Positions 55,945-63,889 of a stretch of 64,000 bases of DNA are shown here, piece by piece. Numbering within the stretch: position 1 is the stretch's first letter; every line of letters begins with the position of its first letter. Position numbers and translations under genes: made by a program. Where the stretch lies: the NCBI RefSeq assembly GCF_000176915.2, contig NC_014844.1, positions 682,001 through 746,000 of the forward strand, read 5' to 3'. The DNA comes from Pseudodesulfovibrio aespoeensis Aspo-2 (GTDB lineage: Bacteria > Desulfobacterota > Desulfovibrionia > Desulfovibrionales > Desulfovibrionaceae). The notes beneath the pieces are model-generated. The model ran no database searches. It saw nothing but the letters and a program-made list of their open reading frames with translations, and was not told the origin of the DNA.

Positions 55945-57258
55945 CTACAGCAGGCGCATCCGCTCTGCCTCGCGCATGAGCTGGTCGCGGAAATCTGGGT
56001 GGGCGATGGTGATGATGGCCATGGCCCGCTCCCCCACGCTCCTGTGCTTCAGGTTCACCAGCCCATGCTCGGTGCACAGGTAGTGCACGTCCATGCGCGG
56101 CGTGGTCACCACGGCGTCGGGGTCCAGGCGGGGCACCACCCGCGAGATGGTTCCCCCCTTGGCGGTGGAGTAGAAGGTCAAGACGGACTTGCCGCCCTTG
56201 GCAGCGTATGCCCCGCGCACGAAGTCCAGCTGGCCGCCGGTGCCGGAGAACTGCTGACCTCCCATGAACTCGGCGTTGCACTGCCCGGTCAGGTCCACCT
56301 GGATGATGGAGTTGACCGCGATCATGTTGTCGTTCTGGGCGATGACCGCCGGGTGCATCACATAGTCCGAGGGGGCGCTGGCCAGGCTGGGGTTGTCGTG
56401 CATGAAGTCGAAGGTGTCCCGGGTGCCGTAGGCCAGGGAGAAGACGTGCTTTCCTGGCAGCAGGGTCTTGCGCCGACCAGTGACGATGCCTTGGCGGATC
56501 AGGTCCACCATGCCGGGGCCGAAGAGTTCGGAGTGGATGCCCAGGTCCCTGTGCCCGGTCAGGCAGGGGCAGATGGCGTTGGGCAGGCTGCCGATGCCCA
56601 GTTGCAGCACCGCGCCGTCGGGGATGATTTCGGCCACCAGCCGTCCCACTGCCTCGTCCTCTGGCCGGGGCGGGGGCGGCGGCAGTTCCATGAGCGGCAC
56701 ATGGTTTTCCACAATGGCGTCCACCTCGGAGATGTGCAGCGGCGAATCGCCGAACACGCGGGGCATGTTCTCGTTCACCTCCACCACCAGGGTGGCCGCC
56801 TCCCGCGCGGCGGTGGAGGTCAGGTCGTTGGCGGTGCCGAAGCTGAAGTATCCGGCCTTGTCCATGGGCGAGACCGTGGTCAGGCAGGCATCCACCTGCA
56901 TGTATTCGCGGATGAACTTGGGCACCTGGTGCAGATAGGAGGGGATGAACTGGACAATGCCCGTTGCCGCCAGCTTGCGGACCGCGGCGCTCAGAAACCA
57001 GGTCTTGGCAAAGATGGAGTCCACCAGGTCGGGCTTGAGGTAGGTCTCGGCGGCATGGCGCTGGGGGTTGAAGGAGTAGATGCTGACGTCCTTCACGTCT
57101 CCGGAGCGCGCCCTGTCGGCCAGGGCGGCGAGCAGGGCCGGCGGCTCGGCCAGGGTCACGCCGTGGATGACGGTGGCACCGTCCCGGATGCGGGAGACGG
57201 CGTTGTGCGCACTGGTCAGCTTTTCGCGGTACTGGCTGGCATACGGGTTCATGGGCAC
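55945..57258 (-). CDS. Acetyl-CoA hydrolase/4-hydroxybutyrate CoA-transferase family protein
   Basis: A 437-residue CoA-transferase of the Cat/AbfT-type. The N-terminal domain has DGATVIHGVTLAEPPALLAAL and the C-terminal domain LQLGIGSLPNAICPCLTGHRDLGIHSELFGPGMVDL. Glu244 in HSELFG is the expected thioester-forming catalytic residue. Later AVNSIIQVDLTGQCNAEFMGG and GGTISRVVPRL are typical. It moves CoA between acetate and another carboxylate such as butyrate, 4-hydroxybutyrate or succinate. A proline run (ELPPPPPRP, 191-199) is unusual. The gene sits inside the segment bracketed by hicB repeats. Confidence 0.88.
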   Translation of the reverse strand: MPMNPYASQYREKLTSAHNAVSRIRDGATVIHGVTLAEPPALLAALADRARSGDVKDVSIYSFNPQRHAAETYLKPDLVDSIFAKTWFLSAAVRKLAATGIVQFIPSYLHQVPKFIREYMQVDACLTTVSPMDKAGYFSFGTANDLTSTAAREAATLVVEVNENMPRVFGDSPLHISEVDAIVENHVPLMELPPPPPRPEDEAVGRLVAEIIPDGAVLQLGIGSLPNAICPCLTGHRDLGIHSELFGPGMVDLIRQGIVTGRRKTLLPGKHVFSLAYGTRDTFDFMHDNPSLASAPSDYVMHPAVIAQNDNMIAVNSIIQVDLTGQCNAEFMGGQQFSGTGGQLDFVRGAYAAKGGKSVLTFYSTAKGGTISRVVPRLDPDAVVTTPRMDVHYLCTEHGLVNLKHRSVGERAMAIITIAHPDFRDQLMREAERMRLL

Positions 57259-57321
57259 TCCTGAGTTTGGACCTATGCTACTGTATGCCCCAGCGCGGGC
57301 CGAACTGTCAAATGCGGCGGG

Positions 57322-57466
57322 GGACCACGCCCGCCGTTCACCGCGACTTGGCTCTGTCGGCAGCAGAAAACGGCGTGAGCTTGAAAAGGCTGATTAATGC
57401 GTTGATTACGGGGTGGGGGGGGGCATACGGTGGAATTGAATTGCTGAGTGGTGCGGTCATGGTGTG
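57322..57466 (+). pseudogene. hicB 3' fragment (direct repeat, copy 2)
   Basis: A second copy of the HicB C-terminal coding end (TTPAVHRDLALSAAENGVS…RLINALI) without the N-terminal part. It differs from copy 1 at about ten positions, many of them changes towards A/T. It abuts the end of a unique stretch at 57321. Confidence 0.85.
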
Positions 57467-57520
57467 GTGAGCTCGCCACGCCAAGCCTGCGGAGAAATGC
57501 TCCTTTGGCTTCCCTATCTT

Positions 57521-57549
57521 TTGACATGACACCGCGCTGTTAGTATTGT
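57521..57549 (+). promoter_or_regulatory. Sigma-70 promoter of the KAP NTPase gene
   Basis: TTGACA (57521-57526), a 17-nt spacer and TATTGT (57544-57549). It is the best -35/-10 match in the accessory region and faces the KAP gene. Confidence 0.7.
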
Positions 57550-57704
57550 TTACCCTATCTTCGTGAAGCCCTTACAAGCGATACTGCTGCATCAGCTCGG
57601 ATTTGATTATGACCAGAACCTGCCTTATTCAGTGTGTTAAGCATGCTTGGGATAATGTCAGGTCACGTAAAGCAAAGGCTACTGGTGCGCCAAAAGAGGC
57701 TCAA

Positions 57705-59867
57705 ATGACTATTTCGAAAGGCTATGAAAAACCAATCCAATCACTCAAAGATGACTCTTTAGGGCGGCAGAGAATCGCCAAACAAATCGCACAAACCCTT
57801 ATAGGGCTTGACGATACTTGGTCAGTCCGAGTCGGATTATATGGGGGCTGGGGAGAGGGTAAGACAAGTGTTGTCAACTTGGTAAAATGCCTCGTGAAAG
57901 ATGAGGGACATCTCTTTTGCTCTTTCTCGCCATGGGATTGCGACAACATACAAGACTGGTGGGTTGGGCTGGTTGAAATCATCATTGCCGAACTAGAAGC
58001 CAATAAACATGACCTCAAGACGATAAACAATCTTAAAACAAAATTAAAAGCACACAAAGCTAAAAGGTATATTTCATTTATCCCTGAGGCAGCCGGAGCT
58101 TGTTTTCCCGGCGGGAAGGCCTTGGTGGGCGCGATCAGTCAAGCGGGAGATGATTACCTAAAAAAATACATAACCATTAGCGACGAAGAACTGACCGCAA
58201 TCCATTCACTGTTGAAAGGGAAACGGATCATCATTGCCATTGACGACCTCGACAGATGCAACCCTAGCATTATCCCGAACCTACTCCTATCGCTAAGAGA
58301 GATACTAGACAAACCTAAGCTTTCTTTTCTTTTGGCATTCGACGATGAAATCATCTCCAAAGCTCTGGTACAGCAACACAGGGCATGGGGAAAAGGGGAA
58401 AAATTCCTTGAAAAAATCGTTGATTTTAAATTTCACCTAGACCCTCTGGGGCAAAAAGAAAAGCAAACCCTTGTGAACGCTCACAGAACGACCATGCCTG
58501 AACTCTTAGGGGATCATTTTCCTGATTTAATAGACGCACTTCCATCCAACCCCAGAAGACTAAAAAGTTTCTTTCGCCATTTCGACTTATTAGAGGTCGA
58601 AGTCAAAAGGCACAACAAAGAAGAAGTTAATTGGTATGTCTTATGTTTATTGCTGATCATCAAAATGGACTCTAACAAACTCGTTGATAAAATATTCAAT
58701 GAAATCGTATTGAACGATGAAGTCATTCAGAACTCTATGTTCAGAAAAGAGAACGATGAAGACCTTAAAGAAAAAGCCTTCACTCAATTAATAAAAGACG
58801 AAAGCAACAATAATTGTCGTGAAGCAATAGCAGCTTTTAAAAACGCACTAGAATCAACACGCGATAATAGTGTGAGATATGCCAGAGATTTTTTATTTTC
58901 ACCTCATGACATAACATGGAAAGAGTATGATGATCTATTAACCGCATACGGTTGCGATATGGTCGATATGGTGTCGTGGATTTCAGGGCATGCCGCCAAA
59001 ATGTCAAGCAGTCCTGAAGTCGTTCTTGATGAATTGGTCAAAATCACTTTCAGTATGATCAAAAGCCGACTTTATAGTGCCGCAGACGCTCTGCTATTAA
59101 AACAACACAACGAACACATCATCTCCTCAATTGGTGCCCTCAACTTTCTCAAAGATTTAATCACTGCCGTGAGCAGCTATCCCAACCTCGTTATCAACAC
59201 GCAACACATACTTTCAGAACTGGTTGATTTGTCATGCTATTGGCGAAACTTTAGAACAAACGAGTATGATATCAAGGCCAGAAACGAAGAAGAGGCTATG
59301 CTCTTATGGCTTCTTCCTAGAGTAAACGGCGGTCTTGTGTCTCTCTATGGAAAGATCTTGGACACAGAGAGGAGTTTCCCATCTGAAAGAGACAATATGT
59401 TTACGGAGAAAAATGCCACTTTTTTTCATGCACTTGAAGAGTCAGCAATCAATGAGGTGTTTGTTTATTTTTATGAAAGCAGCAAATATTCCAAGATTAA
59501 AGAGCTTGAAGGGGAATATTATGGCGCAACTCAACTAATATTCTCCCCAGACAGTGCCTTACAGAAGAAGCACAACTTGGAAAATCTCGTTAGACAAATG
59601 AAGGCCCAGGATAGTGTAAAAGTGCAGTTAGCTCTTTTTGAGTTTTTCAAACTATTGCGCGAGCGTCTGTTTAGTGGCACTATAGGTCTAACTAAAGAAC
59701 AAATACAAGAAGTTGTCCGCAACGAGGGCTACATCCTGCCATTATGGGAATTCTACATACAAGAACCTTTGAATTTTAGATTCCATCATGATTTGTTGAA
59801 AACACATAATTGCATAACAGAACATATCAATTACGAACTGCCAATTCCCGACTGGATTGATAGCTAA
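57705..59867 (+). CDS. KAP-family P-loop NTPase
   Basis: A 720-residue KAP-type STAND NTPase. After MTISKGYEKPIQSLKDDSLGR come Walker A GGWGEGKTS (47-55), the KAP-typical SPWDCD, and Walker B IIIAIDDLDRCNPS (about 176-189) with the DDLDR signature. The last ~350 residues are unassigned. AGAGG precedes ATG 57705; an upstream in-frame ATG (57609) would add 32 atypical residues. Family members are membrane-linked and include plasmid PifA, which blocks phage T7. The gene is clearly AT-rich against its surroundings, has its own promoter and terminator, and lies next to a tRNA gene. This points to horizontal transfer and possibly defence. Confidence 0.85.
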   Translation: MTISKGYEKPIQSLKDDSLGRQRIAKQIAQTLIGLDDTWSVRVGLYGGWGEGKTSVVNLVKCLVKDEGHLFCSFSPWDCDNIQDWWVGLVEIIIAELEANKHDLKTINNLKTKLKAHKAKRYISFIPEAAGACFPGGKALVGAISQAGDDYLKKYITISDEELTAIHSLLKGKRIIIAIDDLDRCNPSIIPNLLLSLREILDKPKLSFLLAFDDEIISKALVQQHRAWGKGEKFLEKIVDFKFHLDPLGQKEKQTLVNAHRTTMPELLGDHFPDLIDALPSNPRRLKSFFRHFDLLEVEVKRHNKEEVNWYVLCLLLIIKMDSNKLVDKIFNEIVLNDEVIQNSMFRKENDEDLKEKAFTQLIKDESNNNCREAIAAFKNALESTRDNSVRYARDFLFSPHDITWKEYDDLLTAYGCDMVDMVSWISGHAAKMSSSPEVVLDELVKITFSMIKSRLYSAADALLLKQHNEHIISSIGALNFLKDLITAVSSYPNLVINTQHILSELVDLSCYWRNFRTNEYDIKARNEEEAMLLWLLPRVNGGLVSLYGKILDTERSFPSERDNMFTEKNATFFHALEESAINEVFVYFYESSKYSKIKELEGEYYGATQLIFSPDSALQKKHNLENLVRQMKAQDSVKVQLALFEFFKLLRERLFSGTIGLTKEQIQEVVRNEGYILPLWEFYIQEPLNFRFHHDLLKTHNCITEHINYELPIPDWIDS

Positions 59868-59961
59868 ACTTCACTAGCCTTCTTCCGTGACAAATGAAAA
59901 GACCCTGCCGTGTGCGGCAGACACAGGGTGTACATCCAAACAATAACGCTCCAACGCAAAT

Positions 59962-59998
59962 CAGCGGCCCGCGATTATCCATCGCAAGCCGCTGTTTT
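59962..59998 (+). terminator. Terminator of the KAP NTPase gene
   Basis: CAGCGGC (59962-59968) pairs with GCCGCTG (59988-59994), enclosing GCGAT/ATCGC. TTTT follows at 59995-59998. It lies about 95 bp past the KAP stop codon and just beyond the 3' end of the tRNA gene on the other strand. Confidence 0.7.
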
Positions 59999-60003
59999 CA
60001 TTC

Positions 60004-60090
60004 TGGTACCAGGGAAGGGACTCGAACCCTTACAGTATCACTACCGGCGGATTTTGAGTCCGCTGCGTCTACCAATTCCGCCACCCTGGC
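60004..60090 (-). tRNA. tRNA-Leu (anticodon CAA)
   Basis: The minus strand folds as a class II tRNA: acceptor GCCAGGG/CCCTGGT, D-arm with GGCGGAATTGGTAGACGC, anticodon arm GCGGA-CTCAAAA-TCCGC with anticodon CAA, a long variable arm, T-arm GGGTTCGAGTCCC, discriminator A and an encoded CCA (60004-60006). It reads Leu codon UUG. The 3' end faces the KAP NTPase gene. Confidence 0.97.
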
Positions 60091-60103
60091 GTGGGAGAGG
60101 TCA

Positions 60104-60133
60104 TTCATAGGGCAGGCTGGCGCAACCTGTCAA
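60104..60133 (-). promoter_or_regulatory. Promoter of tRNA-Leu
   Basis: Minus-strand TTGACA (complement of 60128-60133), an 18-nt spacer and TATGAA (complement of 60104-60109), ending 13 bp from the tRNA 5' end. Confidence 0.65.
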
Positions 60134-60214
60134 TATTCTTGTCACGCGGGGCGCTTGGTGGTAGCACCGCTTCTGCGGAACCGGTCTGTCATAGCAACCA
60201 CAAGGATGCGCCCA

Positions 60215-60898
60215 ATGCTCCCTCTTGGCTCCATCGTCAACGCACTGGCCATCATCGGCGGCAGTCTCATCGGCTGCTGGCTCCAGTCGCGCTTTCCCGA
60301 TCGCATCCGCACCATCGTCTTTCAGGGGCTTGGCCTGTGCGTGCTGCTCATCGGCATCCAGATGGCCCTCAAGGTCGAGAACATCCTCATCGTCATCTTC
60401 GCCGTGCTGCTGGGCGGCATCTCCGGCGAGCTGCTGCGGCTCGACACCCTGTTCGCCCGCCTTGGCGACCGCTTCAAGCGGCTCATCAAATCCGACAACG
60501 CCAAGTTCACCGACGGGCTGATCACCGCCTCGCTCATTTACTGCATCGGGGCCATGGCCATCATCGGCTCCCTGGAGGAAGGCATCAACGGCGATACCAC
60601 CGTCCTCTACACCAAGTCCATCCTCGACGGCTTTGCCTCGGTGGCCCTGGCCGCCACCTATGGCTCGGGCGTGCTCTTCTCCTTCATCCCGGTCCTCGTC
60701 TACCAGGGGGCCATGACCATCGGGGCCAGCTTCTTCCAGCAATACTTCTCGCCCATGATGATCAGCCAGGTCACGGCCTGCGGCGGCCTGCTCATCATCG
60801 GCATCGGCATCAACCTGCTGGAGCTGACCGAGATCCGGCTGGCCAACCTGCTGCCCGCCCTGGTCTACGTGGTCGCCCTCACCGCCTTCTTTGCATGA
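60215..60898 (+). CDS. DUF554-family membrane protein (YdfK-like)
   Basis: A 227-residue polytopic protein with about seven hydrophobic segments. The DUF554 patterns GSIVNALAIIGGSLIGCWLQSRFPDRIRTIVFQGLGLCVLLIGIQMAL, CIGAMAIIGSLEEGINGDTTVLYTKSILDGFASVALAATYGSGVLFS and CGGLLIIGIGINLLEL are all present. ATG 60215 is preferred because AAGGA lies 8 nt upstream, in place of the ATG at 60206. The biochemical role of the family is unknown. Confidence 0.9.
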   Translation: MLPLGSIVNALAIIGGSLIGCWLQSRFPDRIRTIVFQGLGLCVLLIGIQMALKVENILIVIFAVLLGGISGELLRLDTLFARLGDRFKRLIKSDNAKFTDGLITASLIYCIGAMAIIGSLEEGINGDTTVLYTKSILDGFASVALAATYGSGVLFSFIPVLVYQGAMTIGASFFQQYFSPMMISQVTACGGLLIIGIGINLLELTEIRLANLLPALVYVVALTAFFA

Positions 60899-60920
60899 AA
60901 AAAGCCCGCCATGGGCGGGC
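60897..60920 (-). terminator. Terminator of the hypothetical gene at 60949-61437
   Basis: GCCCGCC (60904-60910) and GGCGGGC (60914-60920) with a 3-nt loop are followed on the minus strand by seven T. It lies between two convergent genes. Confidence 0.82.
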
Positions 60921-60948
60921 CTCTTGCATCGAATCCAAGCCATCCGGC

Positions 60949-61437
60949 CTATTGGGAGGCCTTTTTCGCCACGGGCTTTTTGGTGCCGCAGCCGCTGCCG
61001 CAGCCGCCAGCGCGCTTGAGGTTCACCTCGGGATCGACAATGCGGATGTCGTCCTCGGAATCCATCTGATCCTTGCTCATGGCGTACTCGATGACATCCT
61101 CCAGAACCCGCTGGCAGTGCTCGGTGGGGATGAGCTCGCCGACCATGGCCCGCTGGAATTCCGGCCTGTCAAAGGGCGCGGCCCAATCCTTTTCCTTGAA
61201 GGCATCCCACGCCCCGATGATGGGCACGTCGATGGGCTTGTCCACCTGGCGCAGGCTCACTTCCCACTTGGTGTAGGCGTAAATGTCGTCCAGAGTCTGC
61301 GCCGGCTCGCACGCATGCGTCTCGCTGGCCTGAAAGGACAGCACCACCTTGATCCCTATGGCCAGTTCCTTGAAAAAACGGCCAAACTGCTCGTGGCGCG
61401 AAGACTCGACGAGCATCTCTCTGAAATCTTTAGCCAT
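60949..61437 (-). CDS. Hypothetical protein with a C-terminal CGSGCG tail
   Basis: A 162-residue cytoplasmic protein from ATG 61437 (AAAGGAG 5 nt upstream). The body (FREMLVESSRHEQFGRFFKELAIGIKVVLSFQASETHACEPAQTLDD…) is mostly helical with no recognised domain. The end reads KRAGGCGSGCGTKKPVAKKASQ, a small Cys-Gly cluster plus basic tail that could bind metal or be a redox switch. I do not recognise the family. It is monocistronic. Confidence 0.65.
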   Translation of the reverse strand: MAKDFREMLVESSRHEQFGRFFKELAIGIKVVLSFQASETHACEPAQTLDDIYAYTKWEVSLRQVDKPIDVPIIGAWDAFKEKDWAAPFDRPEFQRAMVGELIPTEHCQRVLEDVIEYAMSKDQMDSEDDIRIVDPEVNLKRAGGCGSGCGTKKPVAKKASQ

Positions 61438-61550
61438 AATATCTCCTTTCACAACCTGTTATCTCAGTACGGGCATAGTCGCCCAATTGCCCCGCGACTT
61501 CAAGGGGTTTTCCGGTTTTTGGACGGGCGAACCGGGCCGCCGGGCGTGCA

Positions 61551-62459
61551 TCAGCCAAGAAGGGCGAGCACCAGGGGCAGGGTCAGGGCGGAGAGGATCG
61601 TCTGGGCCGTGATGATCAGGGCCATGACGCGGTGGTCGCCGCCCATCTGGCGGGCCAGGATAAAGGCCGAGACCGAGACCGGGATGGCCGTGTAGATGAG
61701 CGCGGCGTTGCGCGACACGGCATCCAGCCCGAGTGCCTGGGCGCAGCCAAAGGCGATCAGGGGCAGCACGAGCAGGTGGGCCGCCGAGGCCGCGGCCACG
61801 GGCAGGGCCGTATCGCCCACTCCCTCGAAGCGCAAGCCCGCGCCCACGGCCAGCAAGCCCATGGGCAGGGCTGCCTTGCCCATGATGGAGAGCAGGTCGG
61901 CCACCACGGCGGGGAGCATGATGTCGAATCCGTTCAGGGTGAACCCGACCACGCAGGAGAGGATGAGCGGATTGCGGGCCAGCTCGATGGCCGTGCGCCG
62001 GATGCCGCCGCCGTTGTTGCCGTGGCGCGCCAGCACGAGCACGCAGAGCACGTTGACCAGCGGTATCAGGGTCAGCAGGGCCACGGCCGAGAGTTTCATC
62101 CAGTCCGGGCCGAGCAGCGCAGCCGCCGCAGACATGCCCACATAGGTGTTGGGCCGGATGGCTCCCTGAAATACCGAGGTGAAGACCGCTCCGGACATGG
62201 GCAGGAGCCGCCGGATGGTCAGCAGCACGCCCGCCATGAGGCAGACGGCAACAAACAGGGTCACGGCCAACCCGGTGGCCGACTCGTCAAAGGAGCGGCC
62301 CGACAGCCCGCCCACCAGCAGGGCCGGGAAGAGCGCGTAATAGGTCAGCCGCTCGGACGCGGGCCAGAATCCCGGAGCCGGGAACGCGGCCCGGTTCAGG
62401 ACAAACCCCAGCAGGATCAGCCCGAAAATGGGCGCCACGGCGAGCAGGATGGGAGACAT
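61551..62459 (-). CDS. AEC-family (auxin efflux carrier-like) transporter
   Basis: A 302-residue membrane protein with about ten hydrophobic segments in two repeats. It starts MSPILLAVAPIFGLILLGFVLNR, as AEC proteins usually do, and contains NTYVGMSAAAALLG and NPLILSCVVGFTLNGFDIMLPAVVADLLSIMGKAALPMGLLAVGAGL. Bacterial members export malate or other small organic acids. The substrate is unknown. Confidence 0.9.
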   Translation of the reverse strand: MSPILLAVAPIFGLILLGFVLNRAAFPAPGFWPASERLTYYALFPALLVGGLSGRSFDESATGLAVTLFVAVCLMAGVLLTIRRLLPMSGAVFTSVFQGAIRPNTYVGMSAAAALLGPDWMKLSAVALLTLIPLVNVLCVLVLARHGNNGGGIRRTAIELARNPLILSCVVGFTLNGFDIMLPAVVADLLSIMGKAALPMGLLAVGAGLRFEGVGDTALPVAAASAAHLLVLPLIAFGCAQALGLDAVSRNAALIYTAIPVSVSAFILARQMGGDHRVMALIITAQTILSALTLPLVLALLG

Positions 62460-62552
62460 GGGCGGACACTACGCCCCTTGCGCCTGAAGTGGCAAGCAAA
62501 ACGGCGGTCCGCCGACAGGAATCGTCAACATGGACGTAGTCTTGCGCGCCAG

Positions 62553-62584
62553 AAAAACCCCCCGCGCACCGGAGTGCGCGGGGG
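62553..62584 (-). terminator. Terminator of the MBL hydrolase gene at 62612-63361
   Basis: CCCCCGCGCA (62559-62568) and TGCGCGGGGG (62575-62584) form a perfect 10-bp stem. Minus-strand TTTTT follows (plus A at 62553-62557). Confidence 0.87.
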
Positions 62585-62611
62585 ATCAAATCATTGGCGT
62601 TGCTCGGCCCG

Positions 62612-63361
62612 CTACTCCGGCACGGTCTCCATGGACGCCCACTTGGGCTCGTGCAGGGGCAGGACGAAATCGGCCATGTCCTTGGCCCGGAGCAGGATGT
62701 CGTAGGCGTCCTGGGCGTTGGTGTGGGTGCCGGGCGGGATGACCTCCATCTCCATGGCCTTGACCTCCATGGGCGGATTGAGGTTCTCGAGAATGGTGCA
62801 GAAACCGCAGATGAGCACGCTGCCCTTGTCGGTCTCGATCTTGACCGACATGCCCCCGGCAGTGTGGGCCGGGGTGTGGATCATGGTGATGCCGGGCACC
62901 ACCTCGGTGTCGCGGTCCACCACCACCAACTGGCCGTTGTCCTCCACGTCCTCGATGTAGTCCTCAAGATAGCGGAAATCGAGCGGGTGCGGGTTGTGGA
63001 TGTGCTCCAGTTCCTTCTCGTGCACGTAGATGCGCGCGTTGACGCATTTGTAGTCGTTCTCGCAGTGGTCGTTGTGCAGGTGGGTGTGGATGACGATGTC
63101 GATATCCTCCGGGGTTAGGCCGTACTTGGCCAGCCCTTCCTCAAAGGTGTGGATCTTGCCGCCGATGGCTTTTTCGCGTTCCTCGGAGACGATGGGGTGC
63201 ATCTCGCCGGTGTCCACGAGGATTTTCTTGTCGCCCCCTTCGATGTACCAGGTGTAGATGGGGATGGTGTAGGGGGTGCCGTACCCGTGCTGGTAGGTCA
63301 TCATGCCCTTGTCAAAGACTTTGGTTCCCATGACGATGGGGTGGATTTTATATGTGTTCAT
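62612..63361 (-). CDS. MBL-fold hydrolase, N-acyl-homoserine-lactonase-like group
   Basis: A 249-residue protein with the metal motif HTHLHNDHCEND, a further metal ligand in HTPAHTAGGMSV, and the late ICGF and LPLHEP. It matches the AttM/AiiA-like branch of the metallo-beta-lactamase fold as annotated in anaerobes. No LuxI/LuxR pair is present, so lactonase activity is uncertain. AAGGTG precedes ATG 63361. It is probably cytoplasmic. Confidence 0.85.
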   Translation of the reverse strand: MNTYKIHPIVMGTKVFDKGMMTYQHGYGTPYTIPIYTWYIEGGDKKILVDTGEMHPIVSEEREKAIGGKIHTFEEGLAKYGLTPEDIDIVIHTHLHNDHCENDYKCVNARIYVHEKELEHIHNPHPLDFRYLEDYIEDVEDNGQLVVVDRDTEVVPGITMIHTPAHTAGGMSVKIETDKGSVLICGFCTILENLNPPMEVKAMEMEVIPPGTHTNAQDAYDILLRAKDMADFVLPLHEPKWASMETVPE

Positions 63362-63492
63362 GGTTCACCTTGTGGGTTGTTAATTTCTTTGAAGATATGG
63401 GGACTGGTTGGATAAAGTCAAGGTTTGGCGGCGAGGCGGGAGGAGAAGAAAGAAAAGGAAGCCGCCTTTGGCGGGATGAAGAGTCGGGTGAG
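63362..63492. other. Short gene-free stretch before dispersed repeat B
   Basis: Nothing recognised. It should contain the promoter of the MBL gene on the minus strand. Confidence 0.3.
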
Positions 63493-63724
63493 GATTTCGC
63501 TCCTCCGTCGCGACCTCCTTTTGGATCAAAGCGCCCAAAAGGAGGCAAAAACCGCTTTCAAGACCTGTGATCGGGTCTCCCGCGTCGGACACCAGTAGCT
63601 TTGGTCTGAGCATAGGGCTGCTGGCGAAACAGTTGGGAGCGGTCGAAGACTCCGCTCCCAACTGTTTCGCCGGGCCGCAGGCCGACGCAACTGGTGCCTC
63701 GACGCTCCCGCCCATTGCGGGGCT
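63493..63724 (-). repeat. Dispersed ~230-bp repeat, copy B
   Basis: Reverse-complement partner of 43849-44068. It includes CCTCCTTTTGG (63514-63524) / CCAAAAGGAGG (63535-63545) with a 10-nt loop. A long hairpin with arms AAACAGTTGGGAGCGG / CCGCTCCCAACTGTTT lies in the middle, inside the conserved GGCGAAAC/GTTTCGCC arms. No protein-coding gene is supported. Confidence 0.8.
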
Positions 63725-63812
63725 AGCGAAGGGGGGTTGGAATTGGCGTGGCCGGGCAGGACACAAGACAAGGTCAGGATACTCTTTTGAATTAACCCCT
63801 GCCGCGTGAAAC

Positions 63813-63855
63813 AGCGATGGCCTGCCCATCCCGTAAGGGTGGGCGGGCCATCGCC
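63813..63855 (-). terminator. Hairpin downstream of the NupC-like gene
   Basis: GCGATGGCC (about 63817) pairs with GGCCATCGC (ending about 63855) with an inner CCCA…TGGG. There is no T run. It lies about 35 bp past the stop of the partial gene at the right edge and probably ends its transcript. Confidence 0.5.
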
Positions 63856-63889
63856 GTTTCATGCGGCTCTTGCCGCCGGAGGCATTCTT

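Noticed and set aside
60104-61695. A 534-codon plus-strand frame from 60091
   Set aside because: It crosses the DUF554 gene out of frame and a terminator, so it is not a gene.
62612-63361. Firm naming as a quorum-quenching lactonase
   Set aside because: The MBL motif is shared by many hydrolases, and no quorum-sensing gene is present to support that role.
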